Shown: piece after piece, positions 1 through 9,058 of the stretch
How positions within the stretch are numbered: the stretch's first letter is position 1
How the letters are laid out: each line of letters starts with the position of its first letter
Source: Pseudomonas sp. BP8
GTDB lineage: Bacteria; Pseudomonadota; Gammaproteobacteria; Pseudomonadales; Pseudomonadaceae
Assembly (NCBI RefSeq): GCF_017875955.1
Contig: NZ_JAGINK010000001.1
Coordinates: 2,084,001 to 2,148,000, forward strand
DNA length: 64,000 nucleotides
Direction of reading: 5' to 3'
The notes under the pieces: model-generated
Seen by the model: the letters and a program-made list of their open reading frames with translations, nothing else
Database searches by the model: none
What the model was told of the DNA's origin: nothing
Translations under genes and position numbers: made by a program

Positions 1-1067
1 GAGTCGGTGAACAGGCTGACCACGGCATTACGCTGTACGTCGCGGTAGTTGTAGTCGAGGCTCCAGGCACCCACCTTGGTCTTCAGACCCGCCAGCCAGG
101 CCTGGTCTTCGCCGTCGGTGCTCTCGGTGTTCTTCACGTACTGACCATACGCCGACAGCGGGATGGCCAGGCCGGTGAAGTCGATCTGGCCGAAGCCTTC
201 CACCAGGTTGAACTCGTTGGTGGTGTTGCCGAACGACTGCAGAATGGTTGCTTCCTTGTCGTTATCGTAGCCGTAGATGCTTGCGCCCACGGTGAGCTTG
301 AGCACATCTGCCGGTGCAAAGCGGGCGCCCAACTGGCCGTGGTAGACCTGTGCGTCGTGCTTGTACTGCACACCGTCACCGTCGACGTTGTCCTTGAGCG
401 TGTACTGGCCGGCGCTGGCGAACACTTCGGCGCCGCCCAGGTCGGTCTTGTAGGTAGCGGCCACGCCTTCCGGGTTGATGTCGCTGTCCCAGATGATGTC
501 ACCCATGCTGACCCACGGCTGGGCCATCTTGCCGCCGATCAGGTGCAGGCCCGGCAGAGCGGTCGGGTGCCAGTCGAGGTAGGCCAGGTCGACCCACAGC
601 GATTTCTTGTCGAAGTAGTTGTCCAGGCTCTGGTTGGTGGAGCGGCGATCAGCGCTGCTGCCGGTGGCGACACGGATGCCAGCGTCGACCTGCGGGTTGA
701 TCTCGCTGTAGAAGCCGACGCGAGCACGCACGCGCTGACGGTCCTGGTTGCCGCTGCTGGAGTTCGGGTCATCGACGTTGACGTCTTCGTAACGCAGGCG
801 CACATCGCCTTTGATCTGGGTCTTGGCGGCCCAGGCGACTTTCTGTTCAAAGGAGCTCAGGCGATCGGTCTTGGCCTTCTGGTCTGCCTTTTCCTTGGTT
901 TCCGTGGACAGGTCGGCTTGCAGCTCGTTGTACTGCGCCTGGTTGATCGAGCCATTGGCACGAAGCATTTCGAGCAGCTTGGCGTCGACTGCGGCACTGG
1001 CTGGAGTACTCAGAGCCAGCATCAGGCCGGTGAGGCTCACCCCAGTAAGTGTAGAAACAAGACGCAT
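1..1067 (-). CDS. Putative outer-membrane porin (Porin_5-like), 3' end beyond the window
   Basis: Reading leftward from the ATG at 1067, an open frame of 355 codons runs off the left edge, so the C-terminus is missing. The product begins with a signal peptide that probably ends near residue 25 (STPASA/A). A charged Lys/Glu/Gln-rich helical stretch follows at about residues 45-70. After that come alternating polar and aromatic segments such as GDVRLRYEDV and GFYSEINP, which look like beta strands. A signal peptide, a short coiled coil and a barrel are the plan of the Pseudomonas 'putative porin' family; the substrate cannot be told. A Shine-Dalgarno AGGGAG sits 6 bases before the ATG. The plus-strand frames over this region have no signal peptide or family resemblance. 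Confidence 0.8.
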   Translation of the reverse strand, partial: MRLVSTLTGVSLTGLMLALSTPASAAVDAKLLEMLRANGSINQAQYNELQADLSTETKEKADQKAKTDRLSSFEQKVAWAAKTQIKGDVRLRYEDVNVDDPNSSSGNQDRQRVRARVGFYSEINPQVDAGIRVATGSSADRRSTNQSLDNYFDKKSLWVDLAYLDWHPTALPGLHLIGGKMAQPWVSMGDIIWDSDINPEGVAATYKTDLGGAEVFASAGQYTLKDNVDGDGVQYKHDAQVYHGQLGARFAPADVLKLTVGASIYGYDNDKEATILQSFGNTTNEFNLVEGFGQIDFTGLAIPLSAYGQYVKNTESTDGEDQAWLAGLKTKVGAWSLDYNYRDVQRNAVVSLFTD

Positions 1068-1309
1068 ACGGTTCTCCCTGTTGGACAAGTGTGGGGAGGC
1101 TGTTGCGCCTTCCCCCGAGTTGGCAAGTCTTCGGAAAAGGCCTGAATAGACAGGTCGCTGGGGTTCCGGAAAACAGGCGCAAGTATTGCGGGGGGTAATG
1201 ACAGAATAATGTCTATTTGATGGCGCTGACGTTAAGAACGCCCTTGCTCATTTGTCAGCCGCGCCATCCTTGCCGGATACTGAGCGTCTCATCGTCGTGA
1301 GTTGAAAGC

Positions 1310-2437
1310 GTGATCAGTCTGTACAGCCTTGCCCACATTCGCGATCTGCCCGCAGCGACCTGGGACGCGCTGGTGCCTGCGGGCGAACCGTTCCTGCGCC
1401 ATGCCTTCCTCAGTGCATTGGAGGACAGCGGCAGTATTGCCCCGGCAAACGGTTGGGCTGCCGAGCATCTGCTGCTGGAGCGTGACGGGCAGGTGCGGGC
1501 GATACTCCCGGCGTATCGCAAGTGGCATTCGTTCGGCGAGTACGTGTTCGATCATGGCTGGGCCGATGCCTGCGAGCGGGCCGGGATCGCCTACTACCCC
1601 AAACTGCTCGGTGCGGTGCCGTTCAGCCCGGTCAGTGGCCCGCGCTTGCTGACCGCCGAGCCTGCCGATGGCCTGTTGTTGCTGCAGGCGTTGCCGGAAT
1701 ATCTGGGCAAGGGCGGCTTGTCGAGCGCGCATATCAACTTCACTGACAGTGCCCTGGATGCGTCCATCGGCGGCCTGCCGGGCTGGTTGGAGCGGCTGGG
1801 GTGCCAGTTTCACTGGAGCAATCGCGGCTATCGCGATTTCCAGGATTTTCTCGATACCTTGAGCTCGCGCAAGCGCAAGCAGATGCGCAAGGAACGCGAG
1901 CAGGTGCTGGGCCACGGCATCGACTTCGAATGGTACCGGGGCGATCAGTTGAGCGAGCTGCAGTGGGACTTCGTCTATCTCTGCTACGCCAATACCTACG
2001 CCGTGCGTCGACGCGCGCCATACCTGACGCGGGAGTTCTTCAGCCTGCTGGCCGAGCGCATGCCCGAGGCGATCCGGGTAGTGGTGGCGCGGCAATCAGG
2101 GCGTGAGGTGGCAATGGCCTTGAGCCTGGTTGGCGGCGATAGCCTGTATGGGCGCTACTGGGGCTGCCTGGATGAGTTTGATCGGTTGCATTTCGAGACC
2201 TGCTTCTACCAGGGCATGGACTTTGCCATTGCTGAAGGGTTGCAGCGCTTTGATGCAGGGGCCCAGGGTGAGCACAAGCTGATTCGCGGGTTCGAGCCGG
2301 TGATTACCCGGTCGTGGCACTACCTGCTGCACCCTGGCTTGCGGCGGGCAGTGGAGGATTTCCTTGGGCAGGAGCGGGAAGGGATACGGGCGTATGCCGA
2401 CGAGGCGCGGGGGATGTTGCCCTATCGGCGGGACTGA
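1310..2437 (+). CDS. GNAT/FemAB-like protein (DUF482 / COG3146 type)
   Basis: A 375-residue protein starting at a GTG. Its opening (SLAHIRDLPAATWDAL), the central YVFDHGWADA segment, the KRKQMRKERE stretch and the C-terminal GEHKLIRGFEP motif fit the DUF482 family. These proteins have two GNAT-like folds related to FemAB peptidoglycan aminoacyltransferases. Members are usually about 370-390 residues, so it looks full length. The substrate is unknown; an acyl or aminoacyl transfer role is inferred from the fold. It stands alone, divergent from the porin, with a GC-rich hairpin after its stop at 2504-2530. Confidence 0.75.
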   Translation: MISLYSLAHIRDLPAATWDALVPAGEPFLRHAFLSALEDSGSIAPANGWAAEHLLLERDGQVRAILPAYRKWHSFGEYVFDHGWADACERAGIAYYPKLLGAVPFSPVSGPRLLTAEPADGLLLLQALPEYLGKGGLSSAHINFTDSALDASIGGLPGWLERLGCQFHWSNRGYRDFQDFLDTLSSRKRKQMRKEREQVLGHGIDFEWYRGDQLSELQWDFVYLCYANTYAVRRRAPYLTREFFSLLAERMPEAIRVVVARQSGREVAMALSLVGGDSLYGRYWGCLDEFDRLHFETCFYQGMDFAIAEGLQRFDAGAQGEHKLIRGFEPVITRSWHYLLHPGLRRAVEDFLGQEREGIRAYADEARGMLPYRRD

Positions 2438-2489
2438 CTTTTGAGTTGACCGGCCTGCGCGGAATATCGCGTTAGAGTTTTGCCTTGTA

Positions 2490-2530
2490 TCTGGCTTGAG
2501 CTCGCTGGGGGGCGCTACGCGCCCCCCAGC
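2490..2530. repeat. TCTGGCTTGAG motif plus 12-bp hairpin between convergent genes
   Basis: A perfect 12-bp stem (2504-2515 with 2519-2530, loop TAC) follows the motif TCTGGCTTGAG at 2490-2500. It lies between the convergent stops of the GNAT-like gene (2437) and the ABC transporter (2590). There is no long T run, so intrinsic termination is only possible. The same motif next to a different GC-rich hairpin recurs at 39176-39215 and 49427-49490, which suggests a repeated intergenic element. Confidence 0.5.
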
Positions 2531-2589
2531 CTTGCTGACCACCATGATCAGATCAGGCAACAACATACAGAGCGTTGGTATGCCCTGGC

Positions 2590-4428
2590 CTAATCGACCC
2601 CGACAAACCCGCCGGTCTGGTGATGCCACAACCGCGCATACAACCCTTGCTGGGCAAGCAGCTCGGCATGCGTGCCGCTCTCGACGATATGCCCCTTGTC
2701 CAGCACCACCAGACGGTCCATGCGGGCAATGGTCGACAGCCGGTGAGCGATGGCGATCACGGTCTTGCCTTGCATCAGGGTCTCCAGGCTCTCCTGGATT
2801 GCCGCTTCAACCTCCGAGTCCAGCGCCGAGGTTGCTTCGTCCATGATCAGGATCGGCGCGTTCTTCAACAGCACCCGGGCGATAGCGATGCGCTGACGCT
2901 GGCCGCCGGACAGCTTCACCCCGCGCTCACCGACATGCGCATCAAAACCGGTGCGGCCCTGTGCGTCGGACAGCTGGCCGATGAAGTCGTCCGCACTGGC
3001 CCCGCGCACGGCCTCCCAGACCGCCTCTTCACTGGCCTCAGGACGACCATAGAGCAGGTTGTCGCGGATCGAGCGGTGCAGCAGCGAGGTGTCCTGGGTG
3101 ATCATGCCAATCTGCGCGCGCAGGCTGGCCTGGTTGACCTCGGCAATGTTCTGGTTGTCGATCAGGATGCGCCCGCTCTCCACATCGTAGAGTCGCAGCA
3201 GCAGGTTGACCAAAGTCGATTTGCCCGCCCCCGACGGGCCGATCAGGCCAATCTTTTCACCCGGGCGGATGTCCAGGGTGAGGCCGTCAATGACCTTGCC
3301 CGCCTTGCCGTAGTTGAAGCCGACATTGTCGAAACGTACGGCACCGCGGCTGACCTTGAGCGCTGGCGCTTGGGGTTGATCGGTGACGCTGACCGGCTGG
3401 GCGATGGTCTGCAGGCCATCCTGAACCATGCCGATGTTCTCGAAAATGCCGTTGACCACCCACATGATCCAGCCCGACATGTTGACGATGCGGATTACCA
3501 GGCCGGTGGCCAGGGCAATGGCGCCGACGGTGATCAGCGACTGGCTCCACAACCACAGCGCCAACCCGGTGGTGGTGACCACCAGCAGGCCGTTGAGGGT
3601 AGTGATGACCACATCCATGCTGGTGATCACGCGGGCGGCCAGCTGGGTCTTTTCGGTCTGTTCGCTGATCGCCTCGCGGGCGTACTGTCGCTCGTAGTCG
3701 GTGTGGGCGAACAGCTTGAGGGTGGCGATGTTGGTGTAGCCGTCGACGATGCGTCCCATCAGCTTGGAGCGGGCGTCGGAGGAAATCACCGAGCGCGCCT
3801 TCACCCTGGGCACAAAGTAGTAGAGCGCGGCGATGTAGCAGCCGATCCAGATCAGCAGGGGCAGCATCAGGCGCCAGTCGGCTTCGGCAAACAGCACCAG
3901 CGAACTGATGGCGTAGATCAGCACGTGCCACAGCGCATCCACGGCCTGTACCGCCGAGTCGCGCAGGGAGTTGCCGGTCTGCATGATGCGCTGGGCGATG
4001 CGCCCGGCAAAATCGCTCTGGAAGAAGTTCAGGCTCTGCTTGAGCACGTAGTTGTGGTTTTGCCAGCGGATCATGCTGGTCATGCCCGGGCTGATGGTCT
4101 GGTGCACCAGCAAGTCATGCAGGCCAAAGAACAGCGGTCGCAACAGCAGGACCACCACCAGCATCCAGATCAGTTCGCCACTGTGCTCACTGAAGAAATT
4201 GGCATTCGGCGTGCCCTGGGCCAGATCGATGATCCGGCTCAGGTAGCCGAACATCGCCACCTCGATCAGTGCTGCGAACAGGCCGACGAACAGCAGAGCG
4301 ACGAAGCTCGGCCAGACCTGGCGCAGGTAGTAGAGATAGAAGGGCCACACCGTACTCGGCGGCGCCTCGCTCGGCGCCTCGCGGAAGATGTCGATCAGTT
4401 TCTCGAAACGGCGGTACAGCATGGGCAT
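2590..4428 (-). CDS. ABC exporter, fused permease and ATPase
   Basis: 612 residues in the half-transporter layout of the MsbA/multidrug type. An N-terminal six-helix membrane domain covers roughly residues 35-330 and an ATPase domain about 355-600. Visible ATPase motifs are the Walker A GPSGAGKS (397-404), signature LSGGQ (506-510), Walker B ILIMDEA (526-532) and the switch His in AHRLS (H562). It should work as a homodimer in the inner membrane and export a hydrophobic or drug-like substrate. Nothing here identifies the substrate, and a lipid flippase role is possible but not shown. It lies 58 bp upstream of ppiA's 3' end on the same strand but probably has its own promoter reading in from the right. 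Confidence 0.9.
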   Translation of the reverse strand: MPMLYRRFEKLIDIFREAPSEAPPSTVWPFYLYYLRQVWPSFVALLFVGLFAALIEVAMFGYLSRIIDLAQGTPNANFFSEHSGELIWMLVVVLLLRPLFFGLHDLLVHQTISPGMTSMIRWQNHNYVLKQSLNFFQSDFAGRIAQRIMQTGNSLRDSAVQAVDALWHVLIYAISSLVLFAEADWRLMLPLLIWIGCYIAALYYFVPRVKARSVISSDARSKLMGRIVDGYTNIATLKLFAHTDYERQYAREAISEQTEKTQLAARVITSMDVVITTLNGLLVVTTTGLALWLWSQSLITVGAIALATGLVIRIVNMSGWIMWVVNGIFENIGMVQDGLQTIAQPVSVTDQPQAPALKVSRGAVRFDNVGFNYGKAGKVIDGLTLDIRPGEKIGLIGPSGAGKSTLVNLLLRLYDVESGRILIDNQNIAEVNQASLRAQIGMITQDTSLLHRSIRDNLLYGRPEASEEAVWEAVRGASADDFIGQLSDAQGRTGFDAHVGERGVKLSGGQRQRIAIARVLLKNAPILIMDEATSALDSEVEAAIQESLETLMQGKTVIAIAHRLSTIARMDRLVVLDKGHIVESGTHAELLAQQGLYARLWHHQTGGFVGVD

Positions 4429-4486
4429 TGCAACTCCTGTTCTACCCGACCCTCAGGCGGCTTCACATCCATGTGAGCGGCCGTGG

Positions 4487-5044
4487 TCAGTCGATGCGTT
4501 TGGCAGACTTGATGAACACCGGATCGGCCGGGACATCGCGCATGCCTTTTTTGGTGGTGGTCGGCGAATTGACGATCTGGTCGACCACGTCCATGCCTTT
4601 GGTGACCTTGGCGAACACCGCATAACCGGCATCGCGACCCGGGTCGAGGAAGGCGTTGTCGGCAACGTTGATAAAGAACTGGCTGGTAGCCGAGTTCGGG
4701 TTGGAGGTGCGGGCCATGGACAGGGTGCCGCGGGCGTTGTGCAGGCCATTGCTGGCTTCGTTACGGATCGGGTCACGGGTGTCTTTCTGGACCATCTGTT
4801 CGGTGAAACCACCGCCCTGGACCATGAAGCCCGGGATCACCCGGTGGAAGATGGTGTTGTTGTAGAAACCGCTGTCAACGTACTCAAGGAAGTTCTTCGT
4901 GCTGATCGGCGCTTTTTCAGCATTCAGTTCGACTTCGATCTGACCGAAGCTGGTGTCGATCAGCACGTGAGGGGTCTTGTCCGAAGCCATGACGCTGGTG
5001 GCGAAGGCGACCGAGCAGGCGGCGAGCAGGAGTTTTTTCAGCAT
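4487..5044 (-). CDS. ppiA: Periplasmic peptidyl-prolyl cis-trans isomerase (cyclophilin)
   Basis: 185 residues. A signal peptide (residues 1 to about 21, ending SVMAS) is followed by a cyclophilin domain. Catalytic-type motifs are visible: [13 protein letters not shown], the ARGTLSMAR segment and [11 protein letters not shown]. The predicted role is proline isomerisation during folding of exported proteins in the periplasm. The ATG at 5044 overlaps the last 7 bases of the upstream alpha/beta hydrolase gene, so the two are probably translationally coupled within a LysR-hydrolase-ppiA transcript. Confidence 0.93.
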   Translation of the reverse strand: MLKKLLLAACSVAFATSVMASDKTPHVLIDTSFGQIEVELNAEKAPISTKNFLEYVDSGFYNNTIFHRVIPGFMVQGGGFTEQMVQKDTRDPIRNEASNGLHNARGTLSMARTSNPNSATSQFFINVADNAFLDPGRDAGYAVFAKVTKGMDVVDQIVNSPTTTKKGMRDVPADPVFIKSAKRID

Positions 5045-5850
5045 GGGCTCAAAGATCCTTGAGAGGTGGATGCAGCTGCGAGGAAGTGCAGCAGGGTCTG
5101 GTTGAAGACCTCGGGTTGATCAAGCGGTGTAGCGTGCCGGGAATCTTCGATGACCGCCAGTCTAGCCTCGGGTATCAGGGCGACGTAGCGCTCTTTCAGT
5201 TGTATCGGGGTGTAATCGTGGTCGGCGGCGATCACCAGTGTGGGACAGCGAATCTGGCTGATGCGTTCCGCCACGCCCCAGTCGACGATGGCGTCGAAAC
5301 TCTTCAGGTAGGCGCGTTTGTCGTTGCGTGCCCAGCGCTGGATCATCTTCTGCCGCAGATCGGCTTGCCCGGGTTTGGGGAACAGCCGCGCGGCCAGACC
5401 CTTGCCCACCGTTTCGACACTGAGGATGCGCGCAAGGCTCCAGCGCTTGGCCCACCAGATCCAGTCATTGCGGGTGCGCCGCTTGACCTCAGGGGCACTG
5501 TTGACGATGCACAGGCTGCGCAGCCACTGCGGGTGGTCGACGGCAAACTGGAAGCCGACCATGCCGCCCATCGACAGGCCAACGAAGTGCACGGGGCCGG
5601 TCTGCAGGTGTTCGAGCAGGGCCAGCAGGTCTTCGCTGAAGGTGGCGATCTGATAACCGTCACGCGGCTTGTCGGAGCGGCCGTGACCGCGGATGTCCAT
5701 CAGGATCACTCGGTAGTGACGGCTCAGTTCAGGTAACTGCAGTTCCCAATCCTGGCAGCTCGAGCCCAGGCCGTGCAGCAGTACCAGGGGTTCGCCCTGG
5801 CCATATTGCTGGTAATGCAGCGTGCATCCTTCGTGTTCGAAATACGCCAT
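5038..5850 (-). CDS. Alpha/beta-fold hydrolase
   Basis: 270 residues starting at the ATG at 5850 (MAYFEHEG). The open frame extends further upstream, but the extension is Arg-rich and overlaps the LysR gene, so it was rejected. The nucleophile elbow GLSMGG puts the catalytic Ser at 93. The HGLGSS segment is the oxyanion loop, IRGHGRSD is typical of the family, and the late Asp (AADHDYTP) and His (DSRHATPL) complete the triad. The fold resembles 3-oxoadipate enol-lactonase and related esterases, but the substrate is unknown. It sits 13 bp after the LysR gene and overlaps ppiA by 7 bp. Confidence 0.85.
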   Translation of the reverse strand: MAYFEHEGCTLHYQQYGQGEPLVLLHGLGSSCQDWELQLPELSRHYRVILMDIRGHGRSDKPRDGYQIATFSEDLLALLEHLQTGPVHFVGLSMGGMVGFQFAVDHPQWLRSLCIVNSAPEVKRRTRNDWIWWAKRWSLARILSVETVGKGLAARLFPKPGQADLRQKMIQRWARNDKRAYLKSFDAIVDWGVAERISQIRCPTLVIAADHDYTPIQLKERYVALIPEARLAVIEDSRHATPLDQPEVFNQTLLHFLAAASTSQGSLSPC

Positions 5851-5863
5851 GGGCGCCGTCCTC

Positions 5864-6787
5864 TCAGGCTTGTGCGGGGGCTGCGAAGGGCACGTCCAGT
5901 GGCGCGGTGTCGAAACTGCGCAGCAGGTCGATGAGGATCTGCGTCGCCGGGCCCAGGGTCTTCTCCTTGCTCGAGTAAAGGTAGAACAGTGGGTGGCGAC
6001 TGCCACCTTGATCGAGCGGCAAGGGCTTGAGCACGCCGTCGCGCAGCTCGCGCTCGATCATGTGCCGCGGCAACCAGGCAAAGCCCAGCCCGCTGCCGAC
6101 GAAGGTCGCCGCGGTGCCCAGGCTGCCGACCGTCCAGCGTTGCTCGGCGCCGAGCCAGCCGACGTCCTTGGGTTGGGCGCGGCCGGAGTCACGGATCACC
6201 ACTTGCAACTGGCTCTCGAGGTCCTGGAAGGTGATCTCTCGTCCCAGGCGGTGCAGGCTGTGCTCGGGATGGGCGACGGCGACGAACTCCACCGAACTCA
6301 ATTCGGTGCCCAGGTAGCCGGGGATGCTGAAGCTGCTGATGGCCAGGTCGGCAATGCCCTCGTGGAGCACCTCTTCGACGCCTGACAGCACTTCTTCACG
6401 CAGGCGCACGCGGCAACCGCGGCTTTGCGGCATGAACGCGCTGAGGGCGCGCACCAGGCGGGCGCTGGGATAGGCAGCATCGACCACCACGCGCACTTCG
6501 GCTTCCCAGCCTTGTTCCATGTGGTGGGCGAGGTCTTCGAGCTGGCTGGCTTGCTTGACCAGGTGGCGCGAGCGGCGCAGCAGGACATTGCCGGCTTCGG
6601 TGAGCACCGCTTTGCGGCCGTCTATGCGCAGCAGCGGCACGCCCAGTTGCTCCTGCATGCGCGCCACGGTGTAGCTGACCGACGACTGCGAGCGGTGCAG
6701 GGCGTCGGCCGCTTGGGCAAACCCGCCGTGGTCGACCACTGCCTGCAGGGTCCGCCACTGATCCAGGGTCACGCGGGGCGCTTTCAT
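5864..6787 (-). CDS. LysR-family transcriptional regulator
   Basis: 307 residues. The N-terminal winged helix-turn-helix (about residues 8-66: QAADALHRSQSSVSYT) is followed by a LysR-type substrate-binding domain. It is the first gene of a leftward operon with the hydrolase and ppiA. Unlike most LysR genes it is co-directional with its neighbours, so it may control its own operon. The small secreted-protein gene at 6836 is divergent from it. Confidence 0.9.
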   Translation of the reverse strand: MKAPRVTLDQWRTLQAVVDHGGFAQAADALHRSQSSVSYTVARMQEQLGVPLLRIDGRKAVLTEAGNVLLRRSRHLVKQASQLEDLAHHMEQGWEAEVRVVVDAAYPSARLVRALSAFMPQSRGCRVRLREEVLSGVEEVLHEGIADLAISSFSIPGYLGTELSSVEFVAVAHPEHSLHRLGREITFQDLESQLQVVIRDSGRAQPKDVGWLGAEQRWTVGSLGTAATFVGSGLGFAWLPRHMIERELRDGVLKPLPLDQGGSRHPLFYLYSSKEKTLGPATQILIDLLRSFDTAPLDVPFAAPAQA

Positions 6788-6835
6788 CTACGGCTCCTGT
6801 TGTCCTAAGCTGCGCGCTATCAAGGAGAGCGCACC

Positions 6836-7150
6836 ATGAAGAAATGTTGTCTGGCATTACTGCTGTGCCTGCCCCTCGGGGCCCAGGCCTATCCGATCGA
6901 CGTCGAGAAGGAGCTGACCGGGGTCAAGCTCGACTACACCACCTATGACACCGCCTACGACATCGGCAACATCACCCTGAACAACTATGGCGAGGTGGCC
7001 GCAGCGTGCCGGGTGATATTCCGCAACGGCCCCGAGGCCCCGCGGGTGCGCCGGGTCAATGTGGCGGCCAAGCAGAGCGTGGACGTTACGGCCAAGTTCA
7101 ACCGGCAGATCATCAAGCTGCGGATCGCGCTGAGCTGCAAGCCGCAATAA
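6836..7150 (+). CDS. Small secreted protein of unknown function
   Basis: 104 residues. A signal peptide (residues 1 to about 18, ending GAQA) precedes a mature domain of about 86 residues rich in beta-forming segments (DIGNITLNNYGEVAAACRV). It has two Cys in the mature part (in AACRV and LSCKP), which could form a disulfide in the periplasm. Similar Pseudomonas proteins have, as I recall, sometimes been labelled '3-phosphoglycerate kinase'; nothing in the sequence supports a kinase. AAGGAG lies 7 bases before the ATG. It is divergent from the LysR gene with 48 bp between starts. Confidence 0.75.
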   Translation: MKKCCLALLLCLPLGAQAYPIDVEKELTGVKLDYTTYDTAYDIGNITLNNYGEVAAACRVIFRNGPEAPRVRRVNVAAKQSVDVTAKFNRQIIKLRIALSCKPQ

Positions 7151-7159
7151 AACTGATTA

Positions 7160-7208
7160 ATCGATAGATTGAACCCACTTTTTACGCTTTTTTATCGATA
7201 GGTCAACC
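7160..7208 (+). promoter_or_regulatory. Direct repeat ATCGATAGrTyrAACC upstream of azoR, candidate operator
   Basis: Two near-identical copies, ATCGATAGATTGAACC at 7160-7175 and ATCGATAGGTCAACC at 7194-7208, sit 34 bp apart in the AT-rich gap before azoR. The first copy contains the dyad AATC-GATA-GATT, and TTGAAC (7169-7174) could serve as a -35. The spacing of about three helical turns and the position 50-100 bp before the start suit an activator or repressor site, plausibly LysR-type. No regulator can be assigned from the sequence. Confidence 0.4.
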
Positions 7209-7259
7209 TTTAATCTCACCTCCATCGAATCGCACCCCTTTCTGCCGATGGAGGCACCC

Positions 7260-7859
7260 ATGTCCCGCGTATTGATCATCGAAAGCAGCGCTCGCCAGCA
7301 GGACTCCGTGTCCCGCCAGCTGACCCGTGACTTCATCACGCAGTGGCACGCGGCGCATCCGGCCGACGAGATCACTGTGCGTGACCTGGCCGTGTCACCG
7401 GTGCCGCATCTGGACGCCAGCCTGCTCGGCGGCTGGATGAAGCCTGAAGAACAGCGCTCCGAAATCGAGCGTGAGGCGTTGGCACGCTCCAACCTGCTCA
7501 CCGATGAGCTGCTGGCCGCCGATGTGCTGGTGATGGCCGCGCCGATGTACAACTTTGCCATCCCGAGCACGCTCAAGGCCTGGCTCGACCACGTGCTGCG
7601 TGCCGGTATCACCTTCAAATACACCCCGACTGGCCCGCAGGGGCTGCTGGCGGGCAAGCGCGCCATCGTGCTGACGGCCCGTGGCGGCATTCATGCCGGT
7701 GCCACCAGCGATCACCAGGAACCGTACCTGCGCCAGGTCATGGCCTTCATCGGTATTCATGAGGTGACGTTCATTCATGCCGAGGGTTTGAACATGAGTG
7801 GCGACTTCCATGAGAAAGGCCTGAACCAGGCCAAGGCGCAGCTGGCCTCGGTGGCCTGA
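7260..7859 (+). CDS. azoR: FMN-dependent NADH-azoreductase
   Basis: 199 residues from the ATG at 7260, chosen because GGAGG (7250-7254) lies 5 bases before it; an in-frame ATG four codons earlier would put this SD inside the gene. The flavodoxin-like fold is shown by the N-terminal VLIIESSARQQDS phosphate-binding loop, the PMYNFAIPSTLKAWLD flavin-binding motif and the ARGG segment. AzoR enzymes use NAD(P)H and FMN to reduce azo dyes and quinones, and are often linked to quinone or thiol stress. The gene is monocistronic and ends in a strong terminator at 7909. Confidence 0.92.
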   Translation: MSRVLIIESSARQQDSVSRQLTRDFITQWHAAHPADEITVRDLAVSPVPHLDASLLGGWMKPEEQRSEIEREALARSNLLTDELLAADVLVMAAPMYNFAIPSTLKAWLDHVLRAGITFKYTPTGPQGLLAGKRAIVLTARGGIHAGATSDHQEPYLRQVMAFIGIHEVTFIHAEGLNMSGDFHEKGLNQAKAQLASVA

Positions 7860-7908
7860 GGTTTAACGAATTCCCAACCCTGACACCTGTTGCTCCTTGG
7901 GTGTGCCT

Positions 7909-7937
7909 GCCCGGCCATGTGATGGTCGGGCTTTTTT
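7909..7937 (+). terminator. Intrinsic terminator after azoR
   Basis: A 10-base arm GCCCGGCCAT (7909-7918) pairs with ATGGTCGGGC (7922-7931) across a three-base loop, with one internal mismatch-type G-T pair. A run of six T follows at 7932-7937. It lies 50 bp after the azoR stop. Confidence 0.8.
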
Positions 7938-7966
7938 ATGCCTGGGGTTTTTGTGTTGGCCGGTCT

Positions 7967-8068
7967 GGCCTCTTCGCGGGGCAAGCCCGCTCCTACAGGT
8001 CTGGGGAATGGCCAAATATTGCGGTCGACGCCGCCCCTGTAGGAGCGGGCTTGCCCCGCGAAGAGGCC
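7967..8068. repeat. REP pair in inverted orientation (REPIN)
   Basis: Two copies of the roughly 32-base Pseudomonas REP (core TAGGAGCGGGCTTGCC) face each other: one at 7967-7999 on the minus sense and one at 8037-8068 on the plus sense, separated by 37 bases. Together they could fold into a long cruciform or transcript hairpin. It fills the gap between azoR's terminator and the EamA gene. Confidence 0.9.
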
Positions 8069-8150
8069 CGCCCGGCCAACACCTGCCCCGACAGTTGCCC
8101 CGCCGCCAGCAACCCGCTAAGGTCGCCGCCTTGATTCACGAGAGAGCACC

Positions 8151-9026
8151 ATGGGCTACCTGATTATCGTCGCGCTGATCCAGGCGTTTTCCTTCAACCT
8201 GATCGGCGAATACCTGGCCGGGCACGTCGACAGCTATTTCGCCGTGCTCGCTCGGGTGGTACTGGCCGGACTGGTGTTCCTGCCGCTGACTCGCTGGCGT
8301 CAGGTCGAGCCGGGCTTCATGCGCTCGATGCTGTTGATCGGCGCCCTGCAGTACGGCATCACCTACGTCTGCCTGTACCTCAGCTTCCGCGTGCTGACCG
8401 TGCCGGAGGTGCTGCTGTTCACCATCCTCACCCCACTGCACGTGACCCTGATCGAAGACGCACTCAATCGCCGCTTCAATCCCTGGGCGCTGTTGGCTGC
8501 GCTGGTGGCGGTCGCCGGCGCGGCGGTGATCCGCATGGACACCATCAGCGGCGAGTTCTTCATCGGCTTCCTGCTGCTGCAACTGGCCAACTTCACCTAT
8601 GCCGCCGGCCAGGTGTTGTACCGCCACCTGGTGGCTCGCAACCCCAGCGACCTGCCGCATTACAAGCGTTTTGGCTACTTCTACCTGGGCGCGCTGCTCG
8701 TCGTACTGCCGGCGTTCCTGCTGTTCGGTAACACCGAACACTTGCCGAGCACCGATACGCAATGGCTGGTGCTGTTGTTCCTGGGGCTGGTCCCCACCGC
8801 GTTGGGCTTGTACTGGTGGAACAAGGGCGCCTGCCTGGTTTCTGGCGGTACGCTGGCGGTGATGAACAACCTGCATGTACCGGTCGGCTTGTTGCTCAAC
8901 CTGCTGATCTGGAACCAGGACGAGCCGCTGGGGCGGCTGTTTATCGGCGGGACGGTGATCCTGGCATCGGTCTGGCTGAGCCGGGTTGGCAGCAAAGGGG
9001 TGGCGCCCATAGGGCGACGCGCATGA
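8151..9026 (+). CDS. EamA/DMT-family transporter
   Basis: 291 residues with about ten hydrophobic segments arranged as two EamA halves (roughly 1-135 and 145-280). The second half ends with the GLYWWNKGACLVSGG stretch common in this family. It is probably an inner-membrane exporter of metabolites such as amino acids, amines or carboxylates; the substrate is not defined by sequence. The gene is monocistronic and closed by the bidirectional terminator at 9031. Confidence 0.85.
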   Translation: MGYLIIVALIQAFSFNLIGEYLAGHVDSYFAVLARVVLAGLVFLPLTRWRQVEPGFMRSMLLIGALQYGITYVCLYLSFRVLTVPEVLLFTILTPLHVTLIEDALNRRFNPWALLAALVAVAGAAVIRMDTISGEFFIGFLLLQLANFTYAAGQVLYRHLVARNPSDLPHYKRFGYFYLGALLVVLPAFLLFGNTEHLPSTDTQWLVLLFLGLVPTALGLYWWNKGACLVSGGTLAVMNNLHVPVGLLLNLLIWNQDEPLGRLFIGGTVILASVWLSRVGSKGVAPIGRRA

Positions 9027-9030
9027 ACAA

Positions 9031-9055
9031 AGGGGCCGCTTAGCGGCCCCTTTTT
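9031..9055. terminator. Bidirectional terminator between EamA gene and ybdG
   Basis: The stem AGGGGCCGCT / AGCGGCCCCT (9031-9051) has almost no loop and is followed by five T on the plus strand. On the minus strand it follows the stop of the mechanosensitive channel gene at 9059. It serves both convergent genes. Confidence 0.85.
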
Positions 9056-9058
9056 CTG

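Noticed and set aside
339..1145. 268-codon plus-strand frame at the left edge
   Set aside because: The minus-strand frame encodes a signal peptide plus beta-barrel porin with a proper SD, so this frame is a shadow.
2575..4476. 633-codon plus-strand frame over the ABC transporter
   Set aside because: Shadow of a gene with complete Walker A, signature and Walker B motifs on the other strand.
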